Below are positions 36,395 through 45,797 of a stretch of DNA of 58,293 bases, in pieces. Source of the stretch: Bermanella sp. WJH001 (GTDB lineage Bacteria > Pseudomonadota > Gammaproteobacteria > Pseudomonadales > Oceanobacteraceae). The first letter of the stretch is position 1. Each line of letters begins with the position of its first letter. The stretch spans positions 357,888 to 416,180 of the forward strand of contig NZ_JASJOO010000006.1 of NCBI RefSeq assembly GCF_030070105.1, written 5' to 3'. The notes beneath the pieces were generated by a model. The model was given only the letters and a program-made list of their open reading frames with translations, was not told where the DNA came from and did no database searches. Position numbers and translations under genes: made by a program.

Positions 36395-36886
36395 TTATTC
36401 ATCATCTCGATTTCGCCAGCGGTGAAATCGAGAGTGCATATTTTTACCTAGGTTTTGGCTGTACTCTTCAAAATAATCCACCCCAAATAATATCACCACC
36501 ACCACCACGGATAATTTAAACGCACTGGCTAACTGGCCAATACCAATGCACACTCCAACAGCGGCCAACGCCCAAATAGTGGCGGCACTGGTGACGCCAT
36601 ATACACTGCGACCTTTGCTTAACATCACGCCAGCCCCTAAAAAACCAATGCCCGTAATCACTTGCCCTATTATTCTGGAAGGGTCTGTCATATTGGCGTT
36701 TTTAGAAACATACATAGAGCAGGCAATAAATACATATGTGCCCAATATTATTAATGAAGATGTGCGAATGCCGGCGGGTTTGCCTCGAACTTGTCGTTCA
36801 AGACCAATGATAGTGCCGCACAGTAAGGCCGTAAAAATAGAAGGCCAGTCGAAAGGGGTTATATCAAATAATAGTTTTGTATCCAT
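36395..36886 (-). CDS. MgtC/SapB family membrane protein
   Basis: This 163-residue protein carries the MgtC N-terminal membrane domain: ALLCGTIIGLERQVRGKPAGIRTSSLIILG, with the family's GxERQxxGKPAGxRT loop, then GFLGAGVMLSKGRSVYGVTSAATIW and two or three more helices. It lacks the C-terminal ACT-like domain of Salmonella MgtC, as do many short homologues. Roles of the family include survival at low magnesium; function here is unknown. Confidence 0.9.
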   Translation of the reverse strand: MDTKLLFDITPFDWPSIFTALLCGTIIGLERQVRGKPAGIRTSSLIILGTYVFIACSMYVSKNANMTDPSRIIGQVITGIGFLGAGVMLSKGRSVYGVTSAATIWALAAVGVCIGIGQLASAFKLSVVVVVILFGVDYFEEYSQNLGKNMHSRFHRWRNRDDE

Positions 36887-36951
36887 ACACCATTAATAAT
36901 AGTGCAGGATACAATGTCATCAAGGTTAATTAAGCCTTGTTATTGATTGGC

Positions 36952-37233
36952 TTATTCGTAGGTACAAAGATAAGCGCTATCAACCGCTACCTTGACGCCA
37001 AATTTCACATTGGCTTCAACGATGAACGATTCACCTTGGTTGAAGGTTTTCCATTCTTCGGTACCAGGGAATTGAATAGTCAAAGCACCCGTTACCACAG
37101 TCATGGTTTCTTTTTGGCTAGTGCCAAATTCATATTCGCCAGCCGCCATCACACCTACCGTTGCTGGTAGAGTTTCAGTCTTGTACGCGATTGATTTTAC
37201 CTTGCCATCAAAATATTCATTTACATCAAACAT
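36952..37233 (-). CDS. ppnP: Pyrimidine/purine nucleoside phosphorylase PpnP
   Basis: This 93-residue cupin-fold enzyme splits nucleosides by phosphorolysis. [47 protein letters not shown] and [19 protein letters not shown] match PpnP (formerly YaiE/UPF0345) along the full length. It stands alone; GGAAT lies just upstream of the ATG. Confidence 0.95.
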   Translation of the reverse strand: MFDVNEYFDGKVKSIAYKTETLPATVGVMAAGEYEFGTSQKETMTVVTGALTIQFPGTEEWKTFNQGESFIVEANVKFGVKVAVDSAYLCTYE

Positions 37234-37439
37234 GGTGATTCCTTAGGGTGGTTAAAAATTGGGAGGCGATTCTAGCATTGGCTAGGAGGTGGGCATAGTG
37301 GGATTTATTCATGTTGCGATGTGTTTATTTAATGAACAAATTGAATTCCTTATTAAATTATCAATAAAGCCACAAGCAGGGCCAAAATTGCTTTAAAATA
37401 CCGCCACTTTTACTCTCTAAGCCCATAGGTTTCAGCCCT

Positions 37440-39674
37440 TTGCAATTAACTGATCAACAATTAGACATTATTGCCCATGATCAAGGCCATGCGAAGGTCA
37501 TTGCGGTGGCGGGGGCAGGTAAGACCAGTACACTTGCTTTGTTTATTCGAAACCAATTACAACTAGGCCAAAACCCTAAGCGTCTACTTGTGATCATGTA
37601 CAACAAGTCCGCTCAAATCGACTTTTCACAAAAATTACGCAAAGTCATGACCGGTGCATTACCTCAAGTTAGGACTTTCCACTCTCTTGGATTAAAAATC
37701 TATCAGGGGTTGATTCAGCAAGGGCTACTTCCAAGCTTCAATGAAAAGTTGATCTCTCAGAGCGAGCAAGAGCTTATTCTGTGGCGACTTATGCAGCAAT
37801 ATGCCAATAAAACTCTGGCGCAAGAAATTCTAAACGACAAAAAGAAATGGCTAGATCCAATGATGTCATTTATGGAGCAAGTCAAGTCATGTTTAGACCC
37901 TGCGCAAGCGGTATTTAATGAGTCCGATTTACCTAAGCAGTGCAGATTCTTTGTGCAAGTATTTGAGGCATTTGAAGATTGGCGAAAACAACAAAAACGC
38001 ATCAGCTTCGCCGATATGTTGTATGACCCTTGTTTGTTATTTAGTCAACGCCCTGACTTGGCGGCTCATTATGCGAATCACATGGATTGGATACTGGTGG
38101 ATGAATACCAAGATATTAATCCTATCCAACAGTTTTTATTAGAAACCTTAGCGGGTAAGCGTGCAAATGTGATGGTGATTGGTGATCCGGACCAAACCAT
38201 TTATGAGTTTAGAGGCTCCAGTAGTCACTTTATGTTGCACTACTTTGATGAGCATTTTGAAGGGGCCAAACATTATACGTTAAGCCGCAGTTTTCGTTAT
38301 GGCCATGATGTCGCATTATTAAGCAATCAACTGATACAACTGAACAAACAACGACAGCCCGTAATGGCCATCGCCCATGAGTCAAACCCTAATACAAAAG
38401 TACAGTTACACAAAGATGATGACTATGCTCAGCGCACGTTAACGTTGATCAAACAAGCATTGCTAGACAATAAAGCTGATGATATTGCCGTACTGTTAAG
38501 ACTGTGGGGCATCAGTGCACCGTTAGAATTGGCGTTATTACAGGAAAATATTCCTTACCAAATGGCCCATCATAGTTGGGTGTTGGAACGACACGAGTTG
38601 CAACCGTTTATGATGTTATTTGAAGTGGCTGCAGGGGTATTTTTTCAACAGCGCCCACGCAAACGCTTCCAAAGTTTGTTGATGTTTTTGACTTTGCCCG
38701 CGCTAAAAATTAAGCGGGCTGAGTTAGAGAGTATTGCGAATCAGCTTTCCCAGTCTGATGAAAAAATCATGCGTTCATTTAAAGACCTAGACTTATCTCA
38801 ATTATCTACTTGGCAAAAACAGCAGGTCGAAAATCGTTTGCAGCTGATTGAATTGGCGCAGCATCCACGCATTACGGCACATCAACTGATTAATCGCTAT
38901 TTACGTGAAACGGATTTTTATAAAGGCTTAAGTGACAGTGCCTTTAGTGGCCAACAAGTGGATGATCGTATTGCGACTGTTCAAGGCTTTTCTCGTTTTA
39001 TGGCGAAGCTGAATATCAGTGCGGCAAACACCTATGAATATCTTGAAGGTTTAACTCAGGTTAAGCAGCAACAAGATCAAAATACAGGAATTGTGATCAG
39101 CTCAATTCATAGAGCAAAAGGTTTGCAATGGCCGGTGGTCATTTTACCGGCTTTAAATAATCATTATTACCCGTATCAAAGTGATGGCGAAATGCAGCAG
39201 GCAACATCTATCGAAAGTGAGCGGCGCTTGTTTTACGTGGCCATGACCCGTGCCATGCACCAATTACATTTAATTTGCCCAATGGATGCAAACAGTGCTG
39301 CGGATCAAAAAACCATTAGCCCATTTATTGAATCCATGCAGGTACCAGCTTTATTAAAATTACAGCCGGCCATTAAAAACGCTGTAGATGAATTAAGTAT
39401 ACCCAAAGGGGTTATCCCCTATGCTGAGCAATATGCACACTCCCAAGGGTGGACAATACGTTTAAAAGCGTTAGTTGAAACTAAGCCTGTAATGACAAAA
39501 CCTAAACTAACAAGTAATGCAGCAACGTTTATCGAAGTATGGGTTAAACACAAAACGTTTGGGAAGGGTGTGATAAAAAGTGAAACTCAAAATCACTGGC
39601 GAATACAATTTCATGACGGGCAGACACGCACACTCGATAAACACATTGCAGCACCTATGCTGCAATGGTTATAA
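37440..39674 (+). CDS. UvrD/Rep-like superfamily 1 DNA helicase
   Basis: The 744-residue helicase starts with TTG (MQLTDQQLDIIAHDQG, a Q-motif). Walker A is VAGAGKTST (about residues 23-31), motif II is VDEYQDIN (D221), motif III GDPDQTIYEFRGSS, motif V/VI region ISSIHRAKGLQWPVV and RRLFYVAMTRAMHQL. The last 45 residues (VKHKTFGKGVIKSE..WRIQFHDG..) look like the Tudor-like C-terminal domain with which UvrD/PcrA contacts RNA polymerase. It is neither RecB nor AddA, because no nuclease domain is present. Probably translocates 3' to 5' on single-stranded DNA in repair; its specific role is unknown. Confidence 0.9.
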   Translation: MQLTDQQLDIIAHDQGHAKVIAVAGAGKTSTLALFIRNQLQLGQNPKRLLVIMYNKSAQIDFSQKLRKVMTGALPQVRTFHSLGLKIYQGLIQQGLLPSFNEKLISQSEQELILWRLMQQYANKTLAQEILNDKKKWLDPMMSFMEQVKSCLDPAQAVFNESDLPKQCRFFVQVFEAFEDWRKQQKRISFADMLYDPCLLFSQRPDLAAHYANHMDWILVDEYQDINPIQQFLLETLAGKRANVMVIGDPDQTIYEFRGSSSHFMLHYFDEHFEGAKHYTLSRSFRYGHDVALLSNQLIQLNKQRQPVMAIAHESNPNTKVQLHKDDDYAQRTLTLIKQALLDNKADDIAVLLRLWGISAPLELALLQENIPYQMAHHSWVLERHELQPFMMLFEVAAGVFFQQRPRKRFQSLLMFLTLPALKIKRAELESIANQLSQSDEKIMRSFKDLDLSQLSTWQKQQVENRLQLIELAQHPRITAHQLINRYLRETDFYKGLSDSAFSGQQVDDRIATVQGFSRFMAKLNISAANTYEYLEGLTQVKQQQDQNTGIVISSIHRAKGLQWPVVILPALNNHYYPYQSDGEMQQATSIESERRLFYVAMTRAMHQLHLICPMDANSAADQKTISPFIESMQVPALLKLQPAIKNAVDELSIPKGVIPYAEQYAHSQGWTIRLKALVETKPVMTKPKLTSNAATFIEVWVKHKTFGKGVIKSETQNHWRIQFHDGQTRTLDKHIAAPMLQWL

Positions 39675-39679
39675 CCGTC

Positions 39680-40099
39680 TTATTTCTTTTTAAGTAGGTC
39701 GGCTTCTGCATCAGCTAACCATTCTTGCTGATTTTCATCTAAGTATATTTGATCAAGTAATTCAGCTGCAAAATCCGCTTTAGGTGCTAATGTTTTAGCA
39801 ACTAATACTGCCATGATTTGAACGGCAGGTACTTCGCTCCAAATACTGGTATGCAGGCAATGCCAATAATTTGCATCAAGGGTTTTGGGTTTGTTGATTT
39901 GAGACTGGCAAGTTTCACAAATAAAAATACAGTGTTCTAGCTCAGGTTGTTTAGGCACGGGAGGCACTTCGTGGATGAACAGTTTAACCCCGTGATTGTC
40001 ACATAATTCACAATGACTTTTACAACGACGGGCAAGGTCCTTGCCAAAATAATTAAGCTCGTTTAATCGCCCTTGGTGCTTATCTGCGCCTTTACTCAT
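39680..40099 (-). CDS. PhnA-like zinc ribbon protein
   Basis: This 139-residue protein has two cysteine pairs in the PhnA N-terminal zinc ribbon arrangement: CKSHCELC near residue 27 and CIFICETC near residue 57, joined by HEVPPVPKQPE. The C-terminal half is helical and acidic and ends in a lysine cluster. PhnA-type names come from alkylphosphonate utilisation, but most homologues are not involved in it and no phn genes are nearby. It ends five bases from the convergent helicase gene. Confidence 0.8.
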   Translation of the reverse strand: MSKGADKHQGRLNELNYFGKDLARRCKSHCELCDNHGVKLFIHEVPPVPKQPELEHCIFICETCQSQINKPKTLDANYWHCLHTSIWSEVPAVQIMAVLVAKTLAPKADFAAELLDQIYLDENQQEWLADAEADLLKKK

Positions 40100-40222
40100 T
40101 TTAAGATCACTTCAGTAATAGATGGCTTTATTGTAACTGATTATTCAATTAAATTGGCTTATTTCCCCTATGTTTCTGTTCTGCGCCTTAGTATATTTTG
40201 AATGCTTTCACCGGAGTCTATT

Positions 40223-40654
40223 ATGGCAAATGAGTACGGTATATTTAATGATGGGGCGGTGGTGCTGGAGTATTGGCATGGCATCATCCATATTAACGAG
40301 TTAGAACAGCACGAATCGCAGCAAGGGGCGGACCCGTTAATTCAAAAAGAATCTAATGTACTGGCGGATTGTCGAGAGGCATTTTTTGAACTAAGCAATG
40401 AAGAGCTTCATCTTTATAGCCAAACTGTCTTAGCTCGCCATGAGCAAATCCATAACAAGGTTGCTTTGGTCATTAACGCACAAACATGGGATATAGCCAG
40501 CAACTTTAGTGAGCAGCTTTGGGGGAGTAATAACCTTGTTATGTTATTTCATAACCTAGATGCGGCTTGCATCTGGCTGGAACTGGATGGGCGTAATGTT
40601 GAAAAACGTTTGCTTAAACTTAAGAAAACCTGTTTAAGTGAACAAGTTATTTAA
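40223..40654 (+). CDS. Small protein, possibly SpoIIAA/STAS-like
   Basis: ATG 40223 has CGGAG seven bases upstream and gives 143 residues; an in-frame ATG at 40202 has no such site. The protein has no signal or membrane segment. The order of an early strand, a helix, NVLADCREAFFELSNEELHLYSQT, then KVALVINAQTWDIASNF and LVMLFHNLDAACIWL, resembles the SpoIIAA-like/STAS fold. This is a low-certainty fold guess. It is 18 bases upstream of an SDR gene and likely shares its mRNA. Confidence 0.65.
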   Translation: MANEYGIFNDGAVVLEYWHGIIHINELEQHESQQGADPLIQKESNVLADCREAFFELSNEELHLYSQTVLARHEQIHNKVALVINAQTWDIASNFSEQLWGSNNLVMLFHNLDAACIWLELDGRNVEKRLLKLKKTCLSEQVI

Positions 40655-40672
40655 AATAATAAAAGGTGTGTA

Positions 40673-41500
40673 ATGAAGTCACTGAATAATAAGGTCGCCG
40701 TGGTTACCGGAGCAGGTTCTGGTATTGGTCGAGCCATAGCCATTGAATTGGCACAGCATGGTTGTGTACTGGCATTATCGGACATTAACGAAATCGCCTT
40801 ACAAGAAACCAAGCAGCTTATTTTAGATGCCAAATCTAATACGACGACTCACCTTCAAACCTTAGATGTTGCTAACAAACAGGCAGTCTTTGAGTACGCA
40901 AGAAACGTGAATGCTGATTTAGGATGTGTGGATTTAATTATTAATAATGCAGGTGTGGCGTTATCCAGTGGTGTGGATGAAACCAAGCGCGAAGATTTTG
41001 AATGGTTAATGAATATTAATTTTTGGGGTGTCATTAACGGCTGTGAAGCCTTTTTGCCTTATTTAAAACAAAGCCAAGATGCACATATTGTAAACATCAG
41101 TAGTGTCTTTGGCATGATCGCCATTCCAAGACAAAGCTGCTACAACGCCGCGAAGTTTGCAGTACGTGGATACACAGAAGCCTTACGACAAGAAATGGGT
41201 ATGAAATACCCCCATATTTCTGTTAGTTGCGTGCATCCAGGTGGTATTGCAACAGATATTGCGCGTAACGCTCGGGTGAGTGAAGGTGAAGATATTTCCG
41301 AGCTGACAGCCAGCTTTGATAAACTTGCCCAAACAACCCCACAAAAGGCCGCCAAAATTATTGTAGCGGGCATTAAGAAAAATAAATCAAGGGTTATGGT
41401 GGGTTGGGACGCCCATGTCATTCATGCATTGTATCGGCTATTAGGTATACACTACATTGGCCTGACACAGTGGTTGGCAAAGCGTTTAAATTACCAATAA
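40673..41500 (+). CDS. Short-chain dehydrogenase/reductase
   Basis: This 275-residue classical SDR has the cofactor motif TGAGSGIG (12-19), NNAGVA, the catalytic serine in INISSVFG and YNAAK with the catalytic tyrosine and lysine. The extended C-terminus (VMVGWDAHVIHALYRLLGIHYIGLTQWLAKRL) is hydrophobic and resembles SDRs acting on lipid or acyl substrates in this group of marine bacteria. NAD(P)-dependent oxidation or reduction is sure; the substrate is not. GGTGTG is the likely ribosome site. Confidence 0.88.
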   Translation: MKSLNNKVAVVTGAGSGIGRAIAIELAQHGCVLALSDINEIALQETKQLILDAKSNTTTHLQTLDVANKQAVFEYARNVNADLGCVDLIINNAGVALSSGVDETKREDFEWLMNINFWGVINGCEAFLPYLKQSQDAHIVNISSVFGMIAIPRQSCYNAAKFAVRGYTEALRQEMGMKYPHISVSCVHPGGIATDIARNARVSEGEDISELTASFDKLAQTTPQKAAKIIVAGIKKNKSRVMVGWDAHVIHALYRLLGIHYIGLTQWLAKRLNYQ

Positions 41501-41516
41501 TCTAAACGCTTTTTTG
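41479..41516. terminator. Terminator between convergent genes
   Basis: AAAGCGTTTA and TAAACGCTTT form a perfect 10-bp stem with a 14-base loop that includes the SDR stop codon; T residues follow on the plus strand. Confidence 0.75.
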
Positions 41517-42410
41517 TTAGTCTTTGGTGAGTGTCATTGATAAGCAGTGACGCTCATGACTCTTTAGTGTGACTGCATCATCTAAGATATTGCCACTCTC
41601 AATGCAAAGCATAGTGTTATAAGCCGTGTGCGGAAACTGGCTTAAGGTTTTGCTTTTATTGATCCAAGGATTCCAAACCACACTGGAGTGGCTATTACTT
41701 TTTAAGTTCACCGTGTTTTTACCATCGTAAAAGCCATAGTCAATGGCACCTAAATACACGCGATCCACTTCTTGTTGTATTTGAATGTGACCATCTTGCT
41801 GTTTAGATTGCCAGTGATCGAGGGCATCTACATAGGTATGTTGATGGGCGCCAGAAATACGAACATTGTTAATGTTATTAACCTGTAAGTAGGTGTGTAG
41901 TGCTTGGCTATATGTGAAGCTAGAGTCACTCAGATTATGGGTGGTGAGCTGAATGGAAAGCTCGTCACTTAAATGAAAGTGGCAACGTAATGTAAAGTCA
42001 TAGGGCCAAATTGCCCGTGTCACCGGATTTGATGTTAGTTCCAGTTCGACCGTTACACCATGAACACTTTCGTTTATCTTTACTAACTTCCAAATTTGAG
42101 TGCGCGCAAAACCATGGGCATGTTTGTTACTAAGAACAGCCTCAGAAATGCTTGCAGGGTTTTTATCCAGCACACCAAACCAAGGCCAACAAATGGGCAC
42201 GCCGCCGCGTAAACTTTGTCCTTGTTTGTATTGTGCACTTGGGCTTAACCAAACAAACTCGCCTTTATCACGATGTGTAAATTGAGTTAATTGAGCACCT
42301 TGTAGGCAAATTTGAGCGTTGAATTTAGGGTGTTTAACTTCAATGCATTCAAGGTCATCAATCGTTTTGAGCGAGCAAAAAGCACTGTATTTTAAGGGTG
42401 TCATATTCAT
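41517..42410 (-). CDS. D-hexose-6-phosphate mutarotase (YeaD-like)
   Basis: This 297-residue aldose-1-epimerase-fold protein interconverts anomers of hexose 6-phosphates. AQICLQGAQLTQFTHRDKGEFVWLSPSAQYKQGQSLRGGVPICWPWFG is the diagnostic N-terminal half, with ALHTYLQVNNINNVRISG and VVWNPWINKS further on. Its ATG shares one base with the TatD stop (TAATG), so it is translated from the same mRNA as the nuclease gene upstream. Why a mutarotase should pair with TatD is unclear. Confidence 0.9.
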   Translation of the reverse strand: MNMTPLKYSAFCSLKTIDDLECIEVKHPKFNAQICLQGAQLTQFTHRDKGEFVWLSPSAQYKQGQSLRGGVPICWPWFGVLDKNPASISEAVLSNKHAHGFARTQIWKLVKINESVHGVTVELELTSNPVTRAIWPYDFTLRCHFHLSDELSIQLTTHNLSDSSFTYSQALHTYLQVNNINNVRISGAHQHTYVDALDHWQSKQQDGHIQIQQEVDRVYLGAIDYGFYDGKNTVNLKSNSHSSVVWNPWINKSKTLSQFPHTAYNTMLCIESGNILDDAVTLKSHERHCLSMTLTKD

Positions 42411-43219
42411 TACTCAGGAAAAAACAAAGCTTGGCTATTTGCATAAACAATGGGTAAAAACTCATTAATATCCACGTTTTTTACATCCGCCACTTTTTCG
42501 GCGACAAATGGCAGGTAACAAGATGCGTTTTCTTTGCCGCGGTAAGGAACGGGCGTTAAATAGGGGGCATCGGTTTCTAAGATAATATTTTCAAGTGGTG
42601 TCATGCGAATAATATCGCGTACATTCTCAGCAGTATTAAATGTGCAAATACCGTTAAAGCCTAAGCAAAAACCTTGATCAATGGCGTATTGGGCAAGCTC
42701 AGGGCCAGAGGTAAAGCTATGTATGACCCCTTTACGCTTTAAGCTTGTTTCAAAACGTCGCAGGATTTCAATGGTGTCGTCATCCGCTTCTCGGCTATGA
42801 ATCACAACCGGCAAATCTAGATCGGCGGCTATTTGAAGCTGATCATGAAACACTTGGCGCTGAATTTCACGATCGGCATTGTCGTAAAAGTAATCAAGAC
42901 CTATTTCACCAACGGCCACAATGCGTTCATTTAGAGCCTGTTCGCGTATCTTAACCCCAGTTGCTTGTGTGTATTTTTCTGCATCGTGAGGATGAACTCC
43001 CTGTGTTCCCCATAACATGTCATCTGCTTGAGTGAGGGCCATAACGGTATCTAAATTGTCAGGTGATACCGCAATGGTGATGATCTTTTCAATACCGGCT
43101 GCTTTGGCATTTGCTAAGGTATCTTCCAGCGGATTCTCTTTTAGATAATCAAGGTGACAATGGGTTTCGATAATAGGGTGTTCAAAAGCGGGGATTTCAC
43201 GCTTATTACGCTTACTCAT
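42410..43219 (-). CDS. TatD family metal-dependent hydrolase
   Basis: This 269-residue TIM-barrel protein has the TatD ligands: HCHLDY (HxH) near the N-terminus, VGEIGLDYFY with the bridging glutamate, VIHSREADDDT, GVIHSFTSG and ILETDAPYLTPVPYRGKEN. TatD proteins are DNases or deacylases acting on nucleic acid ends; the paralogue cannot be told (YcfH, YjjV or TatD). It is translationally coupled to the mutarotase gene. Confidence 0.92.
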   Translation of the reverse strand: MSKRNKREIPAFEHPIIETHCHLDYLKENPLEDTLANAKAAGIEKIITIAVSPDNLDTVMALTQADDMLWGTQGVHPHDAEKYTQATGVKIREQALNERIVAVGEIGLDYFYDNADREIQRQVFHDQLQIAADLDLPVVIHSREADDDTIEILRRFETSLKRKGVIHSFTSGPELAQYAIDQGFCLGFNGICTFNTAENVRDIIRMTPLENIILETDAPYLTPVPYRGKENASCYLPFVAEKVADVKNVDINEFLPIVYANSQALFFPE

Positions 43220-43436
43220 AATGAAAATTCACAAGTGGATATGGCTCTATTGTACGTCTCTTAATACCGCTGCCAAGTAGGAAATGGCCTCTAATGGCTT
43301 GATCATTTATCAAAGCAAGGGTGTTTACGCGCTTGCGCGAGGGCTTTTCCTATGACGCAGGGTAAAAAGTGAAAGTATTTAAGGTCCAAATGGGTTTATA
43401 GTTATACTGTGGTTAAGTTTTAGTTGAGCATTTCAT

Positions 43437-44081
43437 ATGAAAGACATTGCCGATATTCGCCGTCAATATGGTACCGACCAGTTACATCAGGCCGATTTAC
43501 ACGAAAACCCTATGGAGCAATTTAAACTCTGGTTAGGGCAAGCCATTGAATCTAATTTATTCACCGACCCAACTGCTATGAATGTTGCCACAGTGGATAA
43601 TGACGGTATGCCAAGCCAGCGCATTGTTTTGCTTAAAAAATACGATGATTCAGGTTTTACCTTTTTTACCAATTTAAAAAGCAATAAGGCCATGCAGCTG
43701 GCTGACAATAATAAGATTAGCCTGCATTTTGGTTGGTTGTCCCTTGAGCGACAGGTGATTATTCGTGGAGAGGCACATAAATTATCAGTAGCAGAAAATG
43801 CACAATATTTCCTTTCGCGGCCTCGTGATAGTCAGCTTGCTGCTTGGGCGAGCCATCAAAGTAAAACAGTCGCTACACGCAAGTTGCTTGAACAGGCCTT
43901 TGTTCAGATGAAAAACAAATTTTCTAATGGCGATATTCCATTACCAGATTTCTGGGGAGGCTATAAGGTAAAACCGGTGTCCATTGAATTTTGGCAGGGC
44001 AGAGAAAATCGATTACATGATCGTTTTGTCTACAAGCTGAATGAGCAAGGTGAGTGGTTTATTCAGCGGGTACAACCTTAA
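43437..44081 (+). CDS. pdxH: Pyridoxamine 5'-phosphate oxidase
   Basis: PdxH oxidises pyridoxine or pyridoxamine 5'-phosphate to PLP with FMN and oxygen. The 214-residue protein has NVATVDNDGMPSQRIVLLKKYDDSGFTFFTNLKSNKAMQL, SRPRDSQLAAWASHQS and the C-terminal FWQGRENRLHDRFVY, all characteristic. It stands alone. A GCGCTTGCGC palindrome at 43329-43338 in its upstream region may be a degraded REP-like copy. Confidence 0.96.
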   Translation: MKDIADIRRQYGTDQLHQADLHENPMEQFKLWLGQAIESNLFTDPTAMNVATVDNDGMPSQRIVLLKKYDDSGFTFFTNLKSNKAMQLADNNKISLHFGWLSLERQVIIRGEAHKLSVAENAQYFLSRPRDSQLAAWASHQSKTVATRKLLEQAFVQMKNKFSNGDIPLPDFWGGYKVKPVSIEFWQGRENRLHDRFVYKLNEQGEWFIQRVQP

Positions 44082-44088
44082 GATGACT

Positions 44089-44565
44089 CTATGCTCGACA
44101 CAGGCGGCATATAATGTCCCTGTGTTGAGGATATAAGTTGACCAACTCCTCTTGATTCCCCATTTCAAAATCTGCAAAGTCAAACCCAGGGCTTACCACA
44201 CAGCTCACTAAGCAGTAATTATCATGTTGCGAAAACAGTTCGCTGCAAAACCAAGTGTTTGCAGGTATGCAGGTACTTATATCATTCTCAGGTCCAAGCA
44301 CTCGCTTTTCAAGCTGCCCTTGGGGGTCAATACAGCGAATGATTAAGGCCCCACCTTGATGGTGAAACCACATTTCATCTTGTTGAATGCGATGCCAAGC
44401 AGAATAATCCCCATTTTCTAATAAATAATGAATCGCAGTAGCAGTGTGACGATCACCTGTTTTAGTAGTGAGCATTTGATTCGATTGATAAATACGGCGA
44501 AAGTATCCACCTTCAGGGTGAGGTTCCAGATTTAGTTGTTTGATCCAGTATTGACTTGTCTTCAT
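44089..44565 (-). CDS. DUF985 cupin protein
   Basis: This 158-residue protein has the DUF985 pattern from its start: WIKQLNLEPHPEGGYFRRIYQS, then TAIHYLLENGDYSAWHRIQQDEMWFHHQGGALIIRCI and CVVSPGFDFADFEMG. The cupin metal ligands appear in HRIQQDEMWFHH. Function is unknown. It is the last of a three-gene minus-strand run behind a crotonase and a lipoprotein, three bases after the latter. Confidence 0.88.
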   Translation of the reverse strand: MKTSQYWIKQLNLEPHPEGGYFRRIYQSNQMLTTKTGDRHTATAIHYLLENGDYSAWHRIQQDEMWFHHQGGALIIRCIDPQGQLEKRVLGPENDISTCIPANTWFCSELFSQHDNYCLVSCVVSPGFDFADFEMGNQEELVNLYPQHRDIICRLCRA

Positions 44566-44568
44566 GGT

Positions 44569-44934
44569 TTAGGGTTTTTTGCCTACCGCAAACCAAGTGC
44601 CGGCGCACTTATGTTCATTCATGGAGGCGTACCATGTACCGTGGGCTTTTTCGCTTAAAATCTGCCCTTGGATATAGTGGCCTTTATTATCATTGATATA
44701 AAAATAACCGCCTTTTTCGATAGGGCCTTCCATGTCATTACATTTTTCTAAAAAGCAGTAGAAATCTATATGAATATCGTTTTTATGTATCTTTAAGCCC
44801 ACATCACCTTCTTTTACACAATCTCCGTGATCGGTAGTAAACACACCTTTCATATCACTTTGCCCCAAGCCACTGTCGCAGCCTGAGAGTACAAAGCTCG
44901 CTATCAATATGAGCGTTATCAGTCGGATATTCAT
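44569..44934 (-). CDS. Small cysteine-rich lipoprotein of unknown function
   Basis: This 121-residue protein has a lipoprotein signal with LSGC (cysteine 19) followed by D, which by the +2 rule may keep it in the inner membrane. The mature part holds four more cysteines (DCVKEG, YCFLEKCND, HKCAGTW), suggesting disulfides in the periplasm. I do not recognise the family. Its start shares one base with the crotonase stop (TAATG). Confidence 0.75.
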   Translation of the reverse strand: MNIRLITLILIASFVLSGCDSGLGQSDMKGVFTTDHGDCVKEGDVGLKIHKNDIHIDFYCFLEKCNDMEGPIEKGGYFYINDNKGHYIQGQILSEKAHGTWYASMNEHKCAGTWFAVGKKP

Positions 44935-45734
44935 TACTTACCTTTAAAATTGGCGGCCCTTCTTTCTATTAAAGCAGAAACTGCCTCAATGTGGTCTTCA
45001 GTTTGATGTAAGTTAGCCTGAATCGCCGCACTCATTTGTAATAAGGTATCTAAAGGCAGGGTGGTACCTGCACGCATCAGTTGCTTGGTGGCTCTTAGTG
45101 CTTGGGGAGGATTGACCGCAATACGTTGGGCGAGCGCCATTGCCTCAGACATAAGCTGGTCGGGTTCAACCAATTTGTTAAGCATTCCCCATTCAAAGGC
45201 TTGTTCTGCGGTTATGGCTTCACCGGTAAATGCCATTTCCGCCGCACGCCCGTATCCTGCCACACGAGGTAAAATCCAAGCCCCGCCGTCACCAGGAATG
45301 ATTCCCACCTTAATAAAGCTTTCGGCAAAACGAGCGTTTGTGCTGGCAATACGCATATCGCAATACATGGCTAAATCACAACCGGCTCCTACGGCTGGAC
45401 CATTTACCGCGGCAATGGTAGGTATATTTATATTATGAAGTGCAACAGGTATGCGTTGAATGACTTTGCCATAGTTCTCTCTTACATCGTTCGCCGCGCC
45501 AGCAAACATGCCTTCTTTATTGAGCATGTGTTTAATGTTGCCGCCACTTGAAAATGCAGAGCCAGCTCCGGTAATAATCAAACATCGAAGTTGATCGTTA
45601 TTGCTAACAACATTTAGTGCGTCAATAAATGCGTCAACCACTTCAATTTCTGAAATAGAGTTTCTTAATTCAGGTTGATTAAGCGTTAATATGGCAATGT
45701 GTGGCTGAATATCGAGTAAAATTGGCTGAGACAT
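44934..45734 (-). CDS. Enoyl-CoA hydratase/isomerase (crotonase family)
   Basis: This 266-residue protein has the crotonase oxyanion-hole motif ITGAGSAFSSGGNIKHM and AVNGPAVGAGCDLAMYCDMRIAS. ESFIKVGIIPGDGGAWILPRVAG keeps one glutamate-type region and the conserved glycines. It probably hydrates or isomerises an acyl-CoA double bond; the exact acyl-CoA is unknown. It is not part of the liu operon and not identical to LiuC. It heads a three-gene coupled run. Confidence 0.88.
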   Translation of the reverse strand: MSQPILLDIQPHIAILTLNQPELRNSISEIEVVDAFIDALNVVSNNDQLRCLIITGAGSAFSSGGNIKHMLNKEGMFAGAANDVRENYGKVIQRIPVALHNINIPTIAAVNGPAVGAGCDLAMYCDMRIASTNARFAESFIKVGIIPGDGGAWILPRVAGYGRAAEMAFTGEAITAEQAFEWGMLNKLVEPDQLMSEAMALAQRIAVNPPQALRATKQLMRAGTTLPLDTLLQMSAAIQANLHQTEDHIEAVSALIERRAANFKGK

Positions 45735-45797
45735 GAGGTACCTGCTTTTATTTTTATAGTGACCTGAGAGTGATATTTTTTCAACTACGTTTAATGT

